Under the pieces are notes generated by a model. The model did no database searches and was not told the origin of the DNA. It saw nothing but the letters and a program-made list of their open reading frames with translations. This document shows, piece after piece, positions 9,553-18,939 of a stretch of DNA of 41,146 bases (the stretch's first letter is position 1; every line of letters begins with the position of its first letter). Position numbers and translations under genes: made by a program. Source of the DNA: a virus; the IMG/VR virus record IMGVR_UViG_3300008266_000264, positions 1-41,146 of that record; one strand, 5' to 3'.

Positions 9553-10566
9553 TTATATTTGTTTAAATTCCACATCAATTAAAGAATAATCAACTTGATA
9601 ATAGCCATCATTAGTTTTAGACACAGCAAAAGAAGGAACTTCATCAGCCATAACTCCCTGCCATAACCCTTTGCCAAATTTATCATCCTTATATTTAAAA
9701 GAATATATATTTAATCCACTTGGCGATATACCAATATTTTCAATATTCGTCTTTAATATTCTGTCAGACGGAGCAAATGCGCTAGCTAATCCACCAGCAA
9801 GAGATCTAACCTGAGAATTAGTTGGCGAGTTGCTTCCACTGCCGGTGTTGCTTGCGGCCATAGAAGAAGCAATAGAACCTAAACCACCAATCATACCTGT
9901 TAATGCCCCCATTTGATCTGCTCTAGCTTGCGCCGCTTGTGCTTGTGCTTGTTGCATTTGTCCAGCAACCCTATCCATTTGAGCTACTTCCCTTCCTTCT
10001 CTTACGCTAAACATAAATTGTTTACCTGCAACATCCGCTTCTTGCACTCTTTGAGCTTCTGACATTTGAATGCCTTGTAGTCTTTGAGCTTCAGACATTT
10101 TTAATTGCTGCAAGTTTTGTTCTCCTTGAGCTCGTAGTTTTTGATTTTCACTCTCTTGTTGTTCAATATTAGCAGAAATTTCTTTTTTACTTTGTAAAGC
10201 AGCTTGAGCTAATGCTGTAGCTCCTCCAGCGCTAGCTCCTGTTTGTTGTAAAGTATCTAATGTATTTGCTAATGACATATCTGCTTGTTCAGCTTGAAAT
10301 TCTGCCGCTTTTGTAGCAACACCTAAACTAGCATAAGGATTTGATACCATTCCTGTTAGATCAGAAGCTAAAGAACTAATATCTCGTACACCTGAATAAG
10401 GATTTATAATTGCTTGTCGTGATCTTTCTAATCTAGCCAATTCAGCAGCTTTAGCCCGAGCTTCTCTTTCTGCTCTCTTTCTGGCTTTTCTGGCACTACC
10501 CATGCCTATAATTCCTGATACTATTGTGGCTCCGCCTCCAATAGCACCTGCTACTACCATAGTCAT
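9553..10566 (-). CDS. Virion protein with C-terminal S74 intramolecular-chaperone domain
   Basis: 337 residues. The N-terminus is a glycine-rich hydrophobic segment (residues ~3-22), then a basic helix, then a long Ala/Gln-rich coiled coil including two adjacent MSEAQR repeats (~155-175). The C-terminus (from ~266) matches the peptidase S74 pattern: SDRILKTNI, SPSGLNIYSFKY, GVMADEVP, and a final VDYS..DVEF. Ser267 and Lys272 have the spacing of the self-cleaving Ser-Lys pair of endosialidase-type chaperone domains. These domains normally trimerise phage fibres and then cut themselves off; here the domain is on a short helical, possibly membrane-active protein next to internal virion proteins, a layout I recall from other marine podophages. 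Self-cleavage is inferred from the two residues only. Confidence 0.8.
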   Translation of the reverse strand: MTMVVAGAIGGGATIVSGIIGMGSARKARKRAEREARAKAAELARLERSRQAIINPYSGVRDISSLASDLTGMVSNPYASLGVATKAAEFQAEQADMSLANTLDTLQQTGASAGGATALAQAALQSKKEISANIEQQESENQKLRAQGEQNLQQLKMSEAQRLQGIQMSEAQRVQEADVAGKQFMFSVREGREVAQMDRVAGQMQQAQAQAAQARADQMGALTGMIGGLGSIASSMAASNTGSGSNSPTNSQVRSLAGGLASAFAPSDRILKTNIENIGISPSGLNIYSFKYKDDKFGKGLWQGVMADEVPSFAVSKTNDGYYQVDYSLIDVEFKQI

Positions 10567-10569
10567 ACT

Positions 10570-11043
10570 CTATTCGTTTAAAAGTTTATATTCTTTATAT
10601 TCTTCATAAGACTTGCATGTCAACATATTTTCTAATGTTTCAATGTCTGTTATATTATCTGGGTTTGGATATACATTCACAAATATAGAATTTTCAACTG
10701 CATGGATTACTCTTTTTGTTCCTTCTGGTGCATGTACATAACAAGGCGCTATATAATGATTAATCCCTTCGTCTGTTGCTACTGTAATTTCTCCTTTTAA
10801 TAAAAACCAAGTGTGTGATATTTTATATAGTTTTCCGATAACAAATCCGTTTTTTTCCATGAACATCTCTCTAATGTAAATGCCTTCTGAAAATGAATGT
10901 TTTAGCGGGAACATATCAGAATTTCCCTTTGCTATTAAAGGAGTATCCATTGCTAGCATTGTTGATTCTAATTGTTCCACTTTATTTATGAACTCAGTAT
11001 TTATTAACCGATGTTCTTGATTTGATTTAATTTTATTTTCCAT
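10570..11043 (-). CDS. Cupin-fold protein
   Basis: 157 residues. The centre (about residues 75-125) reads as a single small beta-barrel of the cupin type: FLLKGEITVATDEG, then YVHAPEGTKRVIHAVENS, then a final beta strand FVNVYPNP. Conserved cupin metal ligands are only partly visible (a histidine in the HAPEGTKRVIHA stretch), so enzyme activity is doubtful. It lies between a tail/stabilisation protein and the S74-domain protein, with 3-6 base gaps, so it is transcribed with virion genes. Similar cupin-like genes occur among structural genes of other marine phages (memory). Structural, sugar-binding and enzymatic roles all remain possible. Confidence 0.6.
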   Translation of the reverse strand: MENKIKSNQEHRLINTEFINKVEQLESTMLAMDTPLIAKGNSDMFPLKHSFSEGIYIREMFMEKNGFVIGKLYKISHTWFLLKGEITVATDEGINHYIAPCYVHAPEGTKRVIHAVENSIFVNVYPNPDNITDIETLENMLTCKSYEEYKEYKLLNE

Positions 11044-11049
11044 TTATAT

Positions 11050-12513
11050 TTAATAACTTGACAATGAAAATACAGAACCCACACTAAAAAGTTCTTTTAT
11101 CCCACCCGGATTTGTAACGTTATCAGTTGACAATGTAACTGTAGCATATCTGCCTTTTATCCCTGTCATTTGAGAACCATAGATTACTTCTCCGTCAGTA
11201 GGTACACTATTATTGTTTAAGTTTGCGTAGTATTTATTTTCCTTTCTATCAAAACCATAACGATAAATTGGCTGAGTCAATGGTGAAGGATATGCATTGC
11301 CTAATCCGTCATAAGCTCCTTTTATGTAACTTGGTACTTGAGCAACAGTATCTGATGTTGAAATCCAAGATCCAGGAGTTGATCCTGCATCAAACTTTTG
11401 GGCATCGGATATAAAACTATCAACTTGCCAACCATTGTCTCCTTCGTAATTTACAGTTTTAAAGTTTTTACTTACGGAAGGATTTTCATTAATTACTAAA
11501 GTTATAGACGATGCGTTTGTTACCCCGTAAAAAGATCCTACTGGAGAGCTATTACTATAATGTGACCAAAGCTTACCGTCTTTTAATGAATATACTTTAC
11601 TTCTTACACTAAACAATTGTGTTGGTTTAAAAGTAAAAAATCCAGTAAAACCCGTTACTAATTCATCAAAATTAGTAGTAGCATAATATTCATTTGGATT
11701 AGCAGGACTTGTTTGTAAAGATAAAACATATTGTTTATTATACATGTCCCATCCTCCTATTATATTGCCAGTTCCATATTCAGGAATTGGTGAATTTATA
11801 TTATTGAATGCATCTCTAAAAAAGTCGGTCATTCCATATTCTGATATTTCTGTTATACCGTCTTGAGACAATCTAAGTACAGCGTTTCTAAATCTATCAG
11901 TAAAATATTTTCTATATCCATATACAGCAAAACTTGTTGGGTCTTTACTAATACCATAATTACCCGCGTAAGCTTGAATATCACCAATTACAGCAAAAGC
12001 AGATGTTACTGTTCCGCCTCCTTCAGCTGAATAAATAGCATCTTTATCAACTAAAGCTCTACTTACTTTATCTTCTTGGAATATAATTAAGTTAGTATCT
12101 TCCGCATATAACTTTTGTATAGATCCATTTGCAGGGTTTAAACTTTTTGTTATTTCTTCACCTACTGAAAACTGATTGGTATTATTTGTGCCTGTCCTAG
12201 AATTATAAATTCCAGAATATATCAAAGAACTAGAACGTATAGACGCCCCATTATCTTCATCCACTATATATGCTTTTGGTCCAAAATCAACAGTTGTATT
12301 ATTAAATCCTCCTTGTATTCTAGATTCTTCAATAACCCATTCACCATAATTATCACCTAAAGCATTTAATAAGTTAGGAGAAGGGTATCCTCCAATTTGC
12401 TCAGGGATACCAAAAGATCCTCCATATATAGGATTATAATCCGATGTTTCATCACTTAATACTTTTTTTAACAAAAATGTATTAAAATATTTAATTTCTA
12501 TTGCAGCTGCCAT
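11050..12513 (-). CDS. Tail/stabilisation structural protein, beta-rich
   Basis: 487 residues, mainly beta strands and polar loops, without signal peptide or coiled coil. A block around residues 190-235 (DRFRNAVLRLSQDGITEIS, then GMTDFFRDAF) resembles the part of phage tail-hub or stabilisation proteins that I recall as following the gp10-like module found in the neighbouring 1135-residue protein. The two adjacent genes may therefore correspond to one longer protein in related phages (inference). They are separated by a 69-base gap with a 9-bp hairpin. The start at 12513 has an A/T-rich leader. Expected location is the short tail of the particle. Confidence 0.65.
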   Translation of the reverse strand: MAAAIEIKYFNTFLLKKVLSDETSDYNPIYGGSFGIPEQIGGYPSPNLLNALGDNYGEWVIEESRIQGGFNNTTVDFGPKAYIVDEDNGASIRSSSLIYSGIYNSRTGTNNTNQFSVGEEITKSLNPANGSIQKLYAEDTNLIIFQEDKVSRALVDKDAIYSAEGGGTVTSAFAVIGDIQAYAGNYGISKDPTSFAVYGYRKYFTDRFRNAVLRLSQDGITEISEYGMTDFFRDAFNNINSPIPEYGTGNIIGGWDMYNKQYVLSLQTSPANPNEYYATTNFDELVTGFTGFFTFKPTQLFSVRSKVYSLKDGKLWSHYSNSSPVGSFYGVTNASSITLVINENPSVSKNFKTVNYEGDNGWQVDSFISDAQKFDAGSTPGSWISTSDTVAQVPSYIKGAYDGLGNAYPSPLTQPIYRYGFDRKENKYYANLNNNSVPTDGEVIYGSQMTGIKGRYATVTLSTDNVTNPGGIKELFSVGSVFSLSSY

Positions 12514-12545
12514 ATAATTATTATCACTTATTTATTGTATTAATT

Positions 12546-12577
12546 ACGGTAGAACAATATAAAAATCATTCTACCGT
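12546..12577 (-). terminator. Intergenic hairpin, possible weak terminator or mRNA processing site
   Basis: A perfect 9-bp inverted repeat (ACGGTAGAA at 12546-12554, TTCTACCGT at 12569-12577) with a 14-base loop lies between two tail genes. The downstream minus-strand sequence is A/T-rich but lacks a true T-run, so strong termination is not expected. It could protect a processed 3' end or lower expression of the next gene. Confidence 0.5.
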
Positions 12578-12582
12578 TATTA

Positions 12583-15500
12583 TTATATAGGTTCTATAAA
12601 CATTCCCCCTACTCCGCCTTCTGTAAAGAAATAATTTACTTCTATACTAAAAGTGTAAGTACCTTCTGTTAGTTCAAAATCATCATCTGAAAACCCGCTT
12701 TCGCCACTACCATTAGCAGACTTAATCAATGTCCCCTCCCCAGTAATAGTAACATCGGATACAACAATGGCATCAACAGTAGACGGAAATGATCCAGCTC
12801 TAATTCTAGCGGTAATACCCTCCTCAACAATTATTGTACCAGAAGAAAAGAAATATCCTGCTGGTTCACTGCCTGTTGATATTATTCCAGGTCCACCAGA
12901 GGTTACTTGCCATGTTATACCTGTTTCAGATGTATATCGAACAACAAAAGTAAAGTCGTCATAAAGCCCGCCTGCATCAGTTAATCTTATTGTTAGACTA
13001 TATGATCCAGGATATATATCACCAGAAGGTTGTGTTAACTCTCCTGTAGTTGGGTTTATAGAAAATTCGTCACTTCCACCAACTATTGACCAAGTAAGAT
13101 CATCTTGATCCTTGCCTCCGAGTGAATTAGATCCATTGTTACCTTCAAATTGAAAAACAAAAGTTTCGTTTAAATCTTTGAACAATGGATTGCTAGGGAA
13201 AGTTGTTATAGTAGGAGTCACGTTACTTAATGCTCCTAACTTTTCAAATTCTGTTGTTGTAGGTGGTGAAAATGTATCTACAGTAATATAGAATGTATAT
13301 GAATCTAAAGTGTTCGCATTGAATCCATAATAAAAATAATCAGTAGTCTCTATATTAAATAGTCCGGGTCCTGCTCCTGCTGTTAAATTAAATAAAGCTG
13401 TTTTATCGTCGTTATTTTCATTTTGCACTGTAAAACTTATATCACCAATAGGAATAATTAATGGAGCACCTATTAAATCTGAAAAATAAAAATCTTCTAC
13501 TGCTTTATAACCTATTTCTGCCGATTCCGGTAAATTAAACAACCAATCTTGTATTGCTGCCGGAGCATCAGACCCCTCTAAAATTGCTTCATTTAATTCG
13601 CTTATTATTCCAGCTGTTGATGTTTCCCAATATAAATCTAATCTTGAGTCAAATGGATCAGTTTCACAAACGGCTAATCTTATAGTTTTAAGAGGTTCAG
13701 CCGTGCCTGCTTCTAATGTTGTAATACCTAATTTTGTAGCAGTAGATAATCTAGCTATCAAAGGATTAGATATATTTTGATAAAATTGATCATATTCAGG
13801 AGGAGGCGGTGGTGTAATAGGATTTGCTCCAGGGAACAATGAATTTAATGTTGCTATTGTATTAACAAAAGAGAAAGTATTGCTTGGATAAAACTGTTCA
13901 TTATAAAAATCAGGTAATAAAGTATCATATATATTATTAACCCTAGAGTATAACTTTACACTACTTCTATATTGTTCTTGTGTACCGCTAACATCATTTA
14001 AGTCTCTAGGTACTTTATTTATATTGTCGCCGATTAAAACAAAATGTGATGTTTTATCAAGTTCTTTTGTTGGATCTTCAGGATATGAAGCCATCATTCC
14101 AGGTAAATAAACATTATAATAATCTTGTTCTGTTTGTTTTACAACAACCTTATAAGAATACCATCCAAGAGGATTATAATCTTCAGATTCAGAATCTCCA
14201 TTATATACGCCAGGCCAATCAGTTATGCCATTGGCACCTATCTGTTCATTAAACAACATTTTAAATGATAATCCAGGCCATTGATTAACTATGCCATCTG
14301 CGGGTATTCCGCTATCAGTGGACGTTTCTGCCTTATATGGCACATATAGAGATGCTGCTTTAAAATTAGGATTAAATGAAGAAATAGCGTTAGATAGTAT
14401 AACACCTGATTGTCTTCCAAATTTGTCACTTAAAACAATTCCTATCTCATAATTCCTATTTTGTTTTACAGAATGATTTGGATATTCAATTATACTAGTT
14501 GTATTTGCATCAATATCAAACCCTGCTTTTTCATTACAAACTACATTGTAATTTAAAAATTTTGGATACCCTTGTTTGTCTTGATAATTACTATAAACAA
14601 CTCTATTACTTATAATTTCTTGACCTAAAGCTTTTACTGGAGTTTTATCATATACTCTAATTAAATCTCTCTCAGGTAAAGTTTTAAATGGTTTCTTAGA
14701 CTGATAGTTATATATATATACATCTGAAGTACCTGCTTGAGCTGCTATTTCGGAAACCGGTATAACATCTACAACTTGTACGGCTAACCCGTCAGACTCC
14801 TTATATAATATATCTATTTCAGATATTTTACAAGTCGATTGTAATTCATTTGCTGGACAAGGTAATTTTATTTGTAAAAATATATTATTTACCTTATTAA
14901 TCATAAAAGAAACTATCGTACTTCTATATGCAGCTGTTTCATCGTCTACAGGAGCTTCTGGTAAACTATCTGGATTATCATATAAAAAATACCCATCTTG
15001 CTTTGGTATATATGCTATTTGTGTAAATGGAGCAAATATAGAATATTCATTATCATCAAATCTATATCTATAACTAAATCTAATAAATTTGTCTTCTAAA
15101 TATGAAGGATCCCCAATAAAGTCTGGATTATAATATGGATTAGCATTAAACTTTATCTCTTGATTGTTTGCCAATGTTATATTTTCAGAAACAACCACCG
15201 TAAAAGATATTGGATTATACGTTACTACTCTTACTCCTAAGGGTATACCTGCTCCGGATACTATTTGTCCTGGCTCAGGATAAGGTATTGTAATTGGATC
15301 ATCTATTATAAAAGTATCTGTTGCTGTAATTGCACCATCTACTGTTGCGGTTAAACCATAAGGAGGAAGAAACTCACTGGTAACATCATACATTGTGGTC
15401 TCATATTCATCTTCAACCAACGCACTTTCCGTATACAAATCTATTGCATATACAGGACTTAATTTAGCAACTGATATTTGATCTTCTGTTACATAATATG

Positions 15501-15990
15501 TACTTGAATTTAAAGCTCTATTTACGTTTATTTTCCTTGGTTGATTTCTATTATCGGTCCAGAATAATAAATCTTCTAAAAGATTAACTCCTATTACCGG
15601 AGCATTTTTTGAGAAATTTAAGAAAGCGCCTTCAACTAATTTAATTGAAGTATTCTGTAATATGTTATATACATATATATAATTTTTTGCACTAACTGAA
15701 TATTGCGGTGTAGCGTTAGTATCTGTATAATTAGTTAAAAATAAAAATACTCTATTATTTGCAGTATCAACAAAATAACCAATGCAATCAAGTCCTTCAC
15801 TTTCTGTTAAATTATTAAAATCAATAACTAATTGATTACCTAGTATTGTTTGTAAAGTTCCAACATCAGAGTTTTCAGACTTGCTTATTTGTAAATTTAT
15901 GGCATTACGATATTCATTTTCAGGAATAAGCCTGTCATCAATATCTTTGTTCATTCTGCCACCTGTAAAATTATTTTTAGTTTCTGCCAT
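12583..15990 (-). CDS. Packaged-DNA stabilisation / tail protein (P22 gp10-like N-terminus) with cadherin-like C-terminal domain
   Basis: 1135 residues. The N-terminus (FTGGRMNKDIDDRLIPENEY, then NAINLQISKSE..SDVGTLQTILGN) is the pattern of gp10-like stabilisation proteins of podophages, which close the portal channel after packaging and link it to the tail. The middle is beta-rich and probably propeller-like. Around residues 930-1016 is an Ig/cadherin-like domain (LTWSIVGGSDEFSINPTTGE, SYSLTIRLTDAGG), a common surface-binding module, followed by another beta region to the end. The ATG at 15990 is six bases from the preceding stop. I am confident in the N-terminal assignment at family level and less so in the domain borders. 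Confidence 0.75.
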   Translation of the reverse strand: MAETKNNFTGGRMNKDIDDRLIPENEYRNAINLQISKSENSDVGTLQTILGNQLVIDFNNLTESEGLDCIGYFVDTANNRVFLFLTNYTDTNATPQYSVSAKNYIYVYNILQNTSIKLVEGAFLNFSKNAPVIGVNLLEDLLFWTDNRNQPRKINVNRALNSSTYYVTEDQISVAKLSPVYAIDLYTESALVEDEYETTMYDVTSEFLPPYGLTATVDGAITATDTFIIDDPITIPYPEPGQIVSGAGIPLGVRVVTYNPISFTVVVSENITLANNQEIKFNANPYYNPDFIGDPSYLEDKFIRFSYRYRFDDNEYSIFAPFTQIAYIPKQDGYFLYDNPDSLPEAPVDDETAAYRSTIVSFMINKVNNIFLQIKLPCPANELQSTCKISEIDILYKESDGLAVQVVDVIPVSEIAAQAGTSDVYIYNYQSKKPFKTLPERDLIRVYDKTPVKALGQEIISNRVVYSNYQDKQGYPKFLNYNVVCNEKAGFDIDANTTSIIEYPNHSVKQNRNYEIGIVLSDKFGRQSGVILSNAISSFNPNFKAASLYVPYKAETSTDSGIPADGIVNQWPGLSFKMLFNEQIGANGITDWPGVYNGDSESEDYNPLGWYSYKVVVKQTEQDYYNVYLPGMMASYPEDPTKELDKTSHFVLIGDNINKVPRDLNDVSGTQEQYRSSVKLYSRVNNIYDTLLPDFYNEQFYPSNTFSFVNTIATLNSLFPGANPITPPPPPEYDQFYQNISNPLIARLSTATKLGITTLEAGTAEPLKTIRLAVCETDPFDSRLDLYWETSTAGIISELNEAILEGSDAPAAIQDWLFNLPESAEIGYKAVEDFYFSDLIGAPLIIPIGDISFTVQNENNDDKTALFNLTAGAGPGLFNIETTDYFYYGFNANTLDSYTFYITVDTFSPPTTTEFEKLGALSNVTPTITTFPSNPLFKDLNETFVFQFEGNNGSNSLGGKDQDDLTWSIVGGSDEFSINPTTGELTQPSGDIYPGSYSLTIRLTDAGGLYDDFTFVVRYTSETGITWQVTSGGPGIISTGSEPAGYFFSSGTIIVEEGITARIRAGSFPSTVDAIVVSDVTITGEGTLIKSANGSGESGFSDDDFELTEGTYTFSIEVNYFFTEGGVGGMFIEPI

Positions 15991-15996
15991 TATATT

Positions 15997-17232
15997 TTAG
16001 TGTTTAATCCATTTAGATTTGCCTCGCATTACCTGTACAATCTCATGTAGCTTAATATTAGATAAGCGTATTTTAGCATTTCTTAATTTAGCAAATTTTT
16101 CTTTATTAAATCTTTGCACAAGGTATTCAGGTGAATCTCTTCTTGTAGCAATTACAGCATGTAAAATATAAGCATACATTGCGTCTTCCGCCATTTTAGG
16201 CATTCTTGAATCCAAATCATACGCTAGTCCATCTGAAATATAATCTAGGGTAATTATCATGTTTATTAAATTGCTAGAAAAAGAAATTTTACCTTCTCTA
16301 TCATTTATTGTAAACCAACCATTACCTTGTGAATATTGAGGATCCAATCCGTATCTTCTACCTACAGGTCCCCAATTATCACTGTCATAATTGTCATAAT
16401 TTACACCTGAATTAATTCCGTCCCAACTGGCCAAATACATACCATCAATTAAGTTAGTATTAGCTCTTCTCCATCTGTCTTCTATTATAGGACTTGTCTC
16501 TATGTTGTCATTAAATGCGTCTTGTATTTCAACTCCAAAATCGTCCTGTAAAGGAGCTTCTGATGGATTTGAGGTTAAGTTATTAGCTGGATAAATTGGA
16601 TGCTTTACGCCAAGCCTATCGACCCAATACATACCCACATAATTAACATAATCCTGTGGTAATACAACACTTAATGAATGGGGGATAGTTAACTCTTGAG
16701 ATTTAATACTTTTAAGAGTATCATAGCTAAATTCTTGCATTGCACGTTTGGCATGAAATATAACATCAGTTCTTTTAACATCTGATATTATTTTACCAGG
16801 ACCAACGTATGCTACCATAAAATTATTTACTACATCAACTAATTTTATATATTGGTAACCTCCATAGTTTTGCTCAACAATATTGCCATAAGCATTATTG
16901 TCTCCATAATTACCACCATCTAATTTTTTTAATTGTACAACTATATATTCACCATTATTGGGTATATACGATGTAAATACTATATTATTATCACTTACCG
17001 TATAATTTCCAATAAACTCCGTAAAAGTACCTGGTAATCCTGTTGGACTTGTATATAGTTTAAAATTATTTAAAGGGTAATTAAAATCATTTGGATCGCT
17101 TGAATAAAAAACTAAATCAGTATTAAAAGTAGTTTTAAAACCTTGTTCGATTCCATCTCCTACAAAACTTTGTACACCTTCGTAGTATTGTCTATTTGTC
17201 TCGGTAATTAAACCGCCATTAGGCATTGGCAT
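15997..17232 (-). CDS. Head-tail connector / tail ring protein
   Basis: 411 residues. The N-terminal third (residues ~15-110) is a beta domain with FVGDGIEQGFKTTF and a phrase like 'TFTEFIGNYTVSDNNIVF', typical of small phage beta-sandwich insertions. The C-terminal two thirds contain FHAKRAMQEFSYDTLKSIKS and LPQDYVNYVGMYWVDRLG, a pattern I recall from connector or tail-tubular proteins of podophages, then a basic helical tail. It follows the 248-residue putative ring protein by five bases and precedes the gp10-like gene, the usual order of connector parts. A ring below the portal is the likely place; the exact counterpart (T7 gp11/gp12 or P22 gp4 type) is unresolved. Confidence 0.6.
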   Translation of the reverse strand: MPMPNGGLITETNRQYYEGVQSFVGDGIEQGFKTTFNTDLVFYSSDPNDFNYPLNNFKLYTSPTGLPGTFTEFIGNYTVSDNNIVFTSYIPNNGEYIVVQLKKLDGGNYGDNNAYGNIVEQNYGGYQYIKLVDVVNNFMVAYVGPGKIISDVKRTDVIFHAKRAMQEFSYDTLKSIKSQELTIPHSLSVVLPQDYVNYVGMYWVDRLGVKHPIYPANNLTSNPSEAPLQDDFGVEIQDAFNDNIETSPIIEDRWRRANTNLIDGMYLASWDGINSGVNYDNYDSDNWGPVGRRYGLDPQYSQGNGWFTINDREGKISFSSNLINMIITLDYISDGLAYDLDSRMPKMAEDAMYAYILHAVIATRRDSPEYLVQRFNKEKFAKLRNAKIRLSNIKLHEIVQVMRGKSKWIKH

Positions 17233-17237
17233 ATTAT

Positions 17238-17984
17238 TTATGATTTAGAGTTAATTTCTTCTTGTTGAGATTTTTGTGCTGCAACTTGTACAACTTCAGG
17301 GTCACGTATTATAACTCCAGCATATAATAATATTTTTGTTATAACATTAGTTTGTTCAGAGGCATCTAATTCAAATTGAACAGATGTCGATGGAGAATAA
17401 ATATAAGGACCACTTATCCATGGCACACCACCTATCCCAGTGTAGTTCCAGACAACATTATTTGGCTTTCTAATATATGAAACGCTTATATCGCTTTTAA
17501 TATCTTTAGGCCATACATATATTTTGGGATTTAAAGTGCTACCACCCCCAGTTCCTACAGTAGAATTTTCATATACATATACCGGAAATTGTTTTGTAGG
17601 TTTTGAAATTGGTGATAAATTAAGATATAATAGATAGTCTTTTTGAACACGTTCAACTTCTATTTCATCTTTATATATTACTGTACCAATCTTATGTAGA
17701 TCTGCTGGCACAATAAAATATTCTTGGCTTAATGGAAGAGTACAATTGCCAAATGTTTTGAATATAGATATTTGGTTATCTATATTTTTTTGTCTATCGG
17801 CATATTCCGTATTAGATTGTGGAACTCTTAGTTGTTGGTTTAAATCATCAAAATAAGATTCAAATATTTCTAATTGAACCTGTGTTGCTACTTTGTTAAA
17901 CTCATCAGGAGTCATGTACCCTCTTTGTTCTTTATTAAGAATAGAAAGTACCGTTTTGTAAACTGTATCTACGTTTATTGCCAT
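17238..17984 (-). CDS. Head-tail adaptor / ring protein candidate
   Basis: 248 residues. The N-terminal helical part (NKEQRGYMTPDEFNKVATQV, then QLEIFESYFDDLNQQL) is a conserved block of short-tail phage structural proteins (memory of similar sequences). The middle is beta-rich (YFIVPADLHKIGTVIY; ISVSYIRKPNNVVW), and the end is a helix with glutamine/glutamate. No signal peptide or membrane segment. It stands between the capsid region and the 411-residue connector protein. A hairpin at 18010-18043 lies in its leader. By size, fold pattern and position I infer an adaptor or first tail ring attached to the portal. Confidence 0.55.
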   Translation of the reverse strand: MAINVDTVYKTVLSILNKEQRGYMTPDEFNKVATQVQLEIFESYFDDLNQQLRVPQSNTEYADRQKNIDNQISIFKTFGNCTLPLSQEYFIVPADLHKIGTVIYKDEIEVERVQKDYLLYLNLSPISKPTKQFPVYVYENSTVGTGGGSTLNPKIYVWPKDIKSDISVSYIRKPNNVVWNYTGIGGVPWISGPYIYSPSTSVQFELDASEQTNVITKILLYAGVIIRDPEVVQVAAQKSQQEEINSKS

Positions 17985-18009
17985 TTTTCTGTTTTTATTA
18001 TAATATTTA

Positions 18010-18043
18010 GGCAGCTACCGCGTTTATTTACGCAATAGCCGCC
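18010..18043. other. GC-rich imperfect hairpin in the leader of the adaptor gene
   Basis: Interrupted stem GGC-GCTA-GCG pairing with CGC-TAGC-GCC around an 8-base loop (18023-18030), with one A/C mismatch and a CC/AA internal loop. It stands out in an otherwise A/T-only gap between the 261-residue gene and the adaptor gene. No T-run follows on the minus strand, so an attenuator or RNA-stabilising structure is more likely than a simple terminator. Confidence 0.5.
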
Positions 18044-18062
18044 CATATATTAGTATTACGTA

Positions 18063-18848
18063 TTATTGAAGTTTTTTCTCAATAGATTGGAAGATTTCAA
18101 TACCTTCATCTGTTTTGAAAAATGCAGCCATAGCCGAATACGGGTTTTCATCAAAAGGTACAGTCATTAATTTTTTACCATTAGCTGCCCATTTGAAATC
18201 ACGTTGGTCTGGTGATAGCTTTATAATGTTAGCTTCGCATGCTTTGATAGCAAAATTACGTAGCTGAATATTTTCATCATTAACCAAATCTAAAAATAGA
18301 CCCGGGTTCCTTTTAGCAAAAATTAATAAATCTCTTTTAATTTCTTTAGAAGTCATCTTAGATACTTTTGAACCTAATTCAACACGCAAAATTGCTTCTG
18401 CTTGATCGATGTCCATTGATGATGCCGCCGTCATAGCTTCTAATTCTTTTTCTAAATCATCTAATTCATTAACAGCAATTTTAATTGCATCAAATTCTTT
18501 ATATTTTTTATTAAGTAAAGGATGATAAAGAGATAATAATTTTTGTAAGTTTTGTTTTTCTTTTGGTACTGTTAGCACTCCTTCTTTAAACACAATATGA
18601 CCTAGAGTAGCTTCTCCTTTTTGTTCATCCACAAATGGTGAATTTTGATTTGTAGCATACCTTAGTTCTCTTTGTTCTTGTGCAGCCACATCAAACCATA
18701 ATAAAGGAAATCTTCTTGAGTGTCTTGATGATATTGTATAAGTTAATGGACTATATGGTCCTAATAATAGATATGTTCTATCTTTAATCTCCCAAGTATC
18801 CTTGGTAGTTTGTTTCTCTTTTTGTGAGTTTGTATTTTCTTTTGACAT
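18063..18848 (-). CDS. Conserved-looking phage protein of unknown function next to the capsid gene
   Basis: 261 residues. The N-terminus is polar and lysine-rich. Residues ~25-130 hold a compact domain (YLLLGPYSPLTYTISSRHSR, LLWFDVAAQEQRELRYA, SPFVDEQKG, LQKLLSLYHPLLNKKYKEFD), and the remainder is helical and acidic-to-mixed. I believe I have seen this arrangement in other phage genomes but can attach no function. It is separated from the major capsid gene by a strong terminator-like hairpin, and its leader (TTATATCATGTCA around the start codon) nearly repeats that of the scaffold-like gene at 21615. A head or head-neck role is suggested by position only. Confidence 0.6.
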   Translation of the reverse strand: MSKENTNSQKEKQTTKDTWEIKDRTYLLLGPYSPLTYTISSRHSRRFPLLWFDVAAQEQRELRYATNQNSPFVDEQKGEATLGHIVFKEGVLTVPKEKQNLQKLLSLYHPLLNKKYKEFDAIKIAVNELDDLEKELEAMTAASSMDIDQAEAILRVELGSKVSKMTSKEIKRDLLIFAKRNPGLFLDLVNDENIQLRNFAIKACEANIIKLSPDQRDFKWAANGKKLMTVPFDENPYSAMAAFFKTDEGIEIFQSIEKKLQ

Positions 18849-18883
18849 GATATAATATAATTAATTAATCTTTTGTTTAAAGA

Positions 18884-18914
18884 GTAAAAATCACCCCCGC
18901 AAATTCAACGGGGG
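18884..18914 (-). terminator. Rho-independent terminator after the major capsid gene
   Basis: Minus-strand RNA forms a GC-only 6-bp stem (CCCCCG/CGGGGG; 18909-18914 with 18894-18899) around a 9-base loop, followed by TGATTTTTAC. It lies 26 bases past the capsid stop. It should let capsid mRNA end or be stabilised here, so that capsid protein outnumbers the downstream tail proteins. Confidence 0.75.
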
Positions 18915-18939
18915 CAAAATTTACACTATTATTTTAGCA

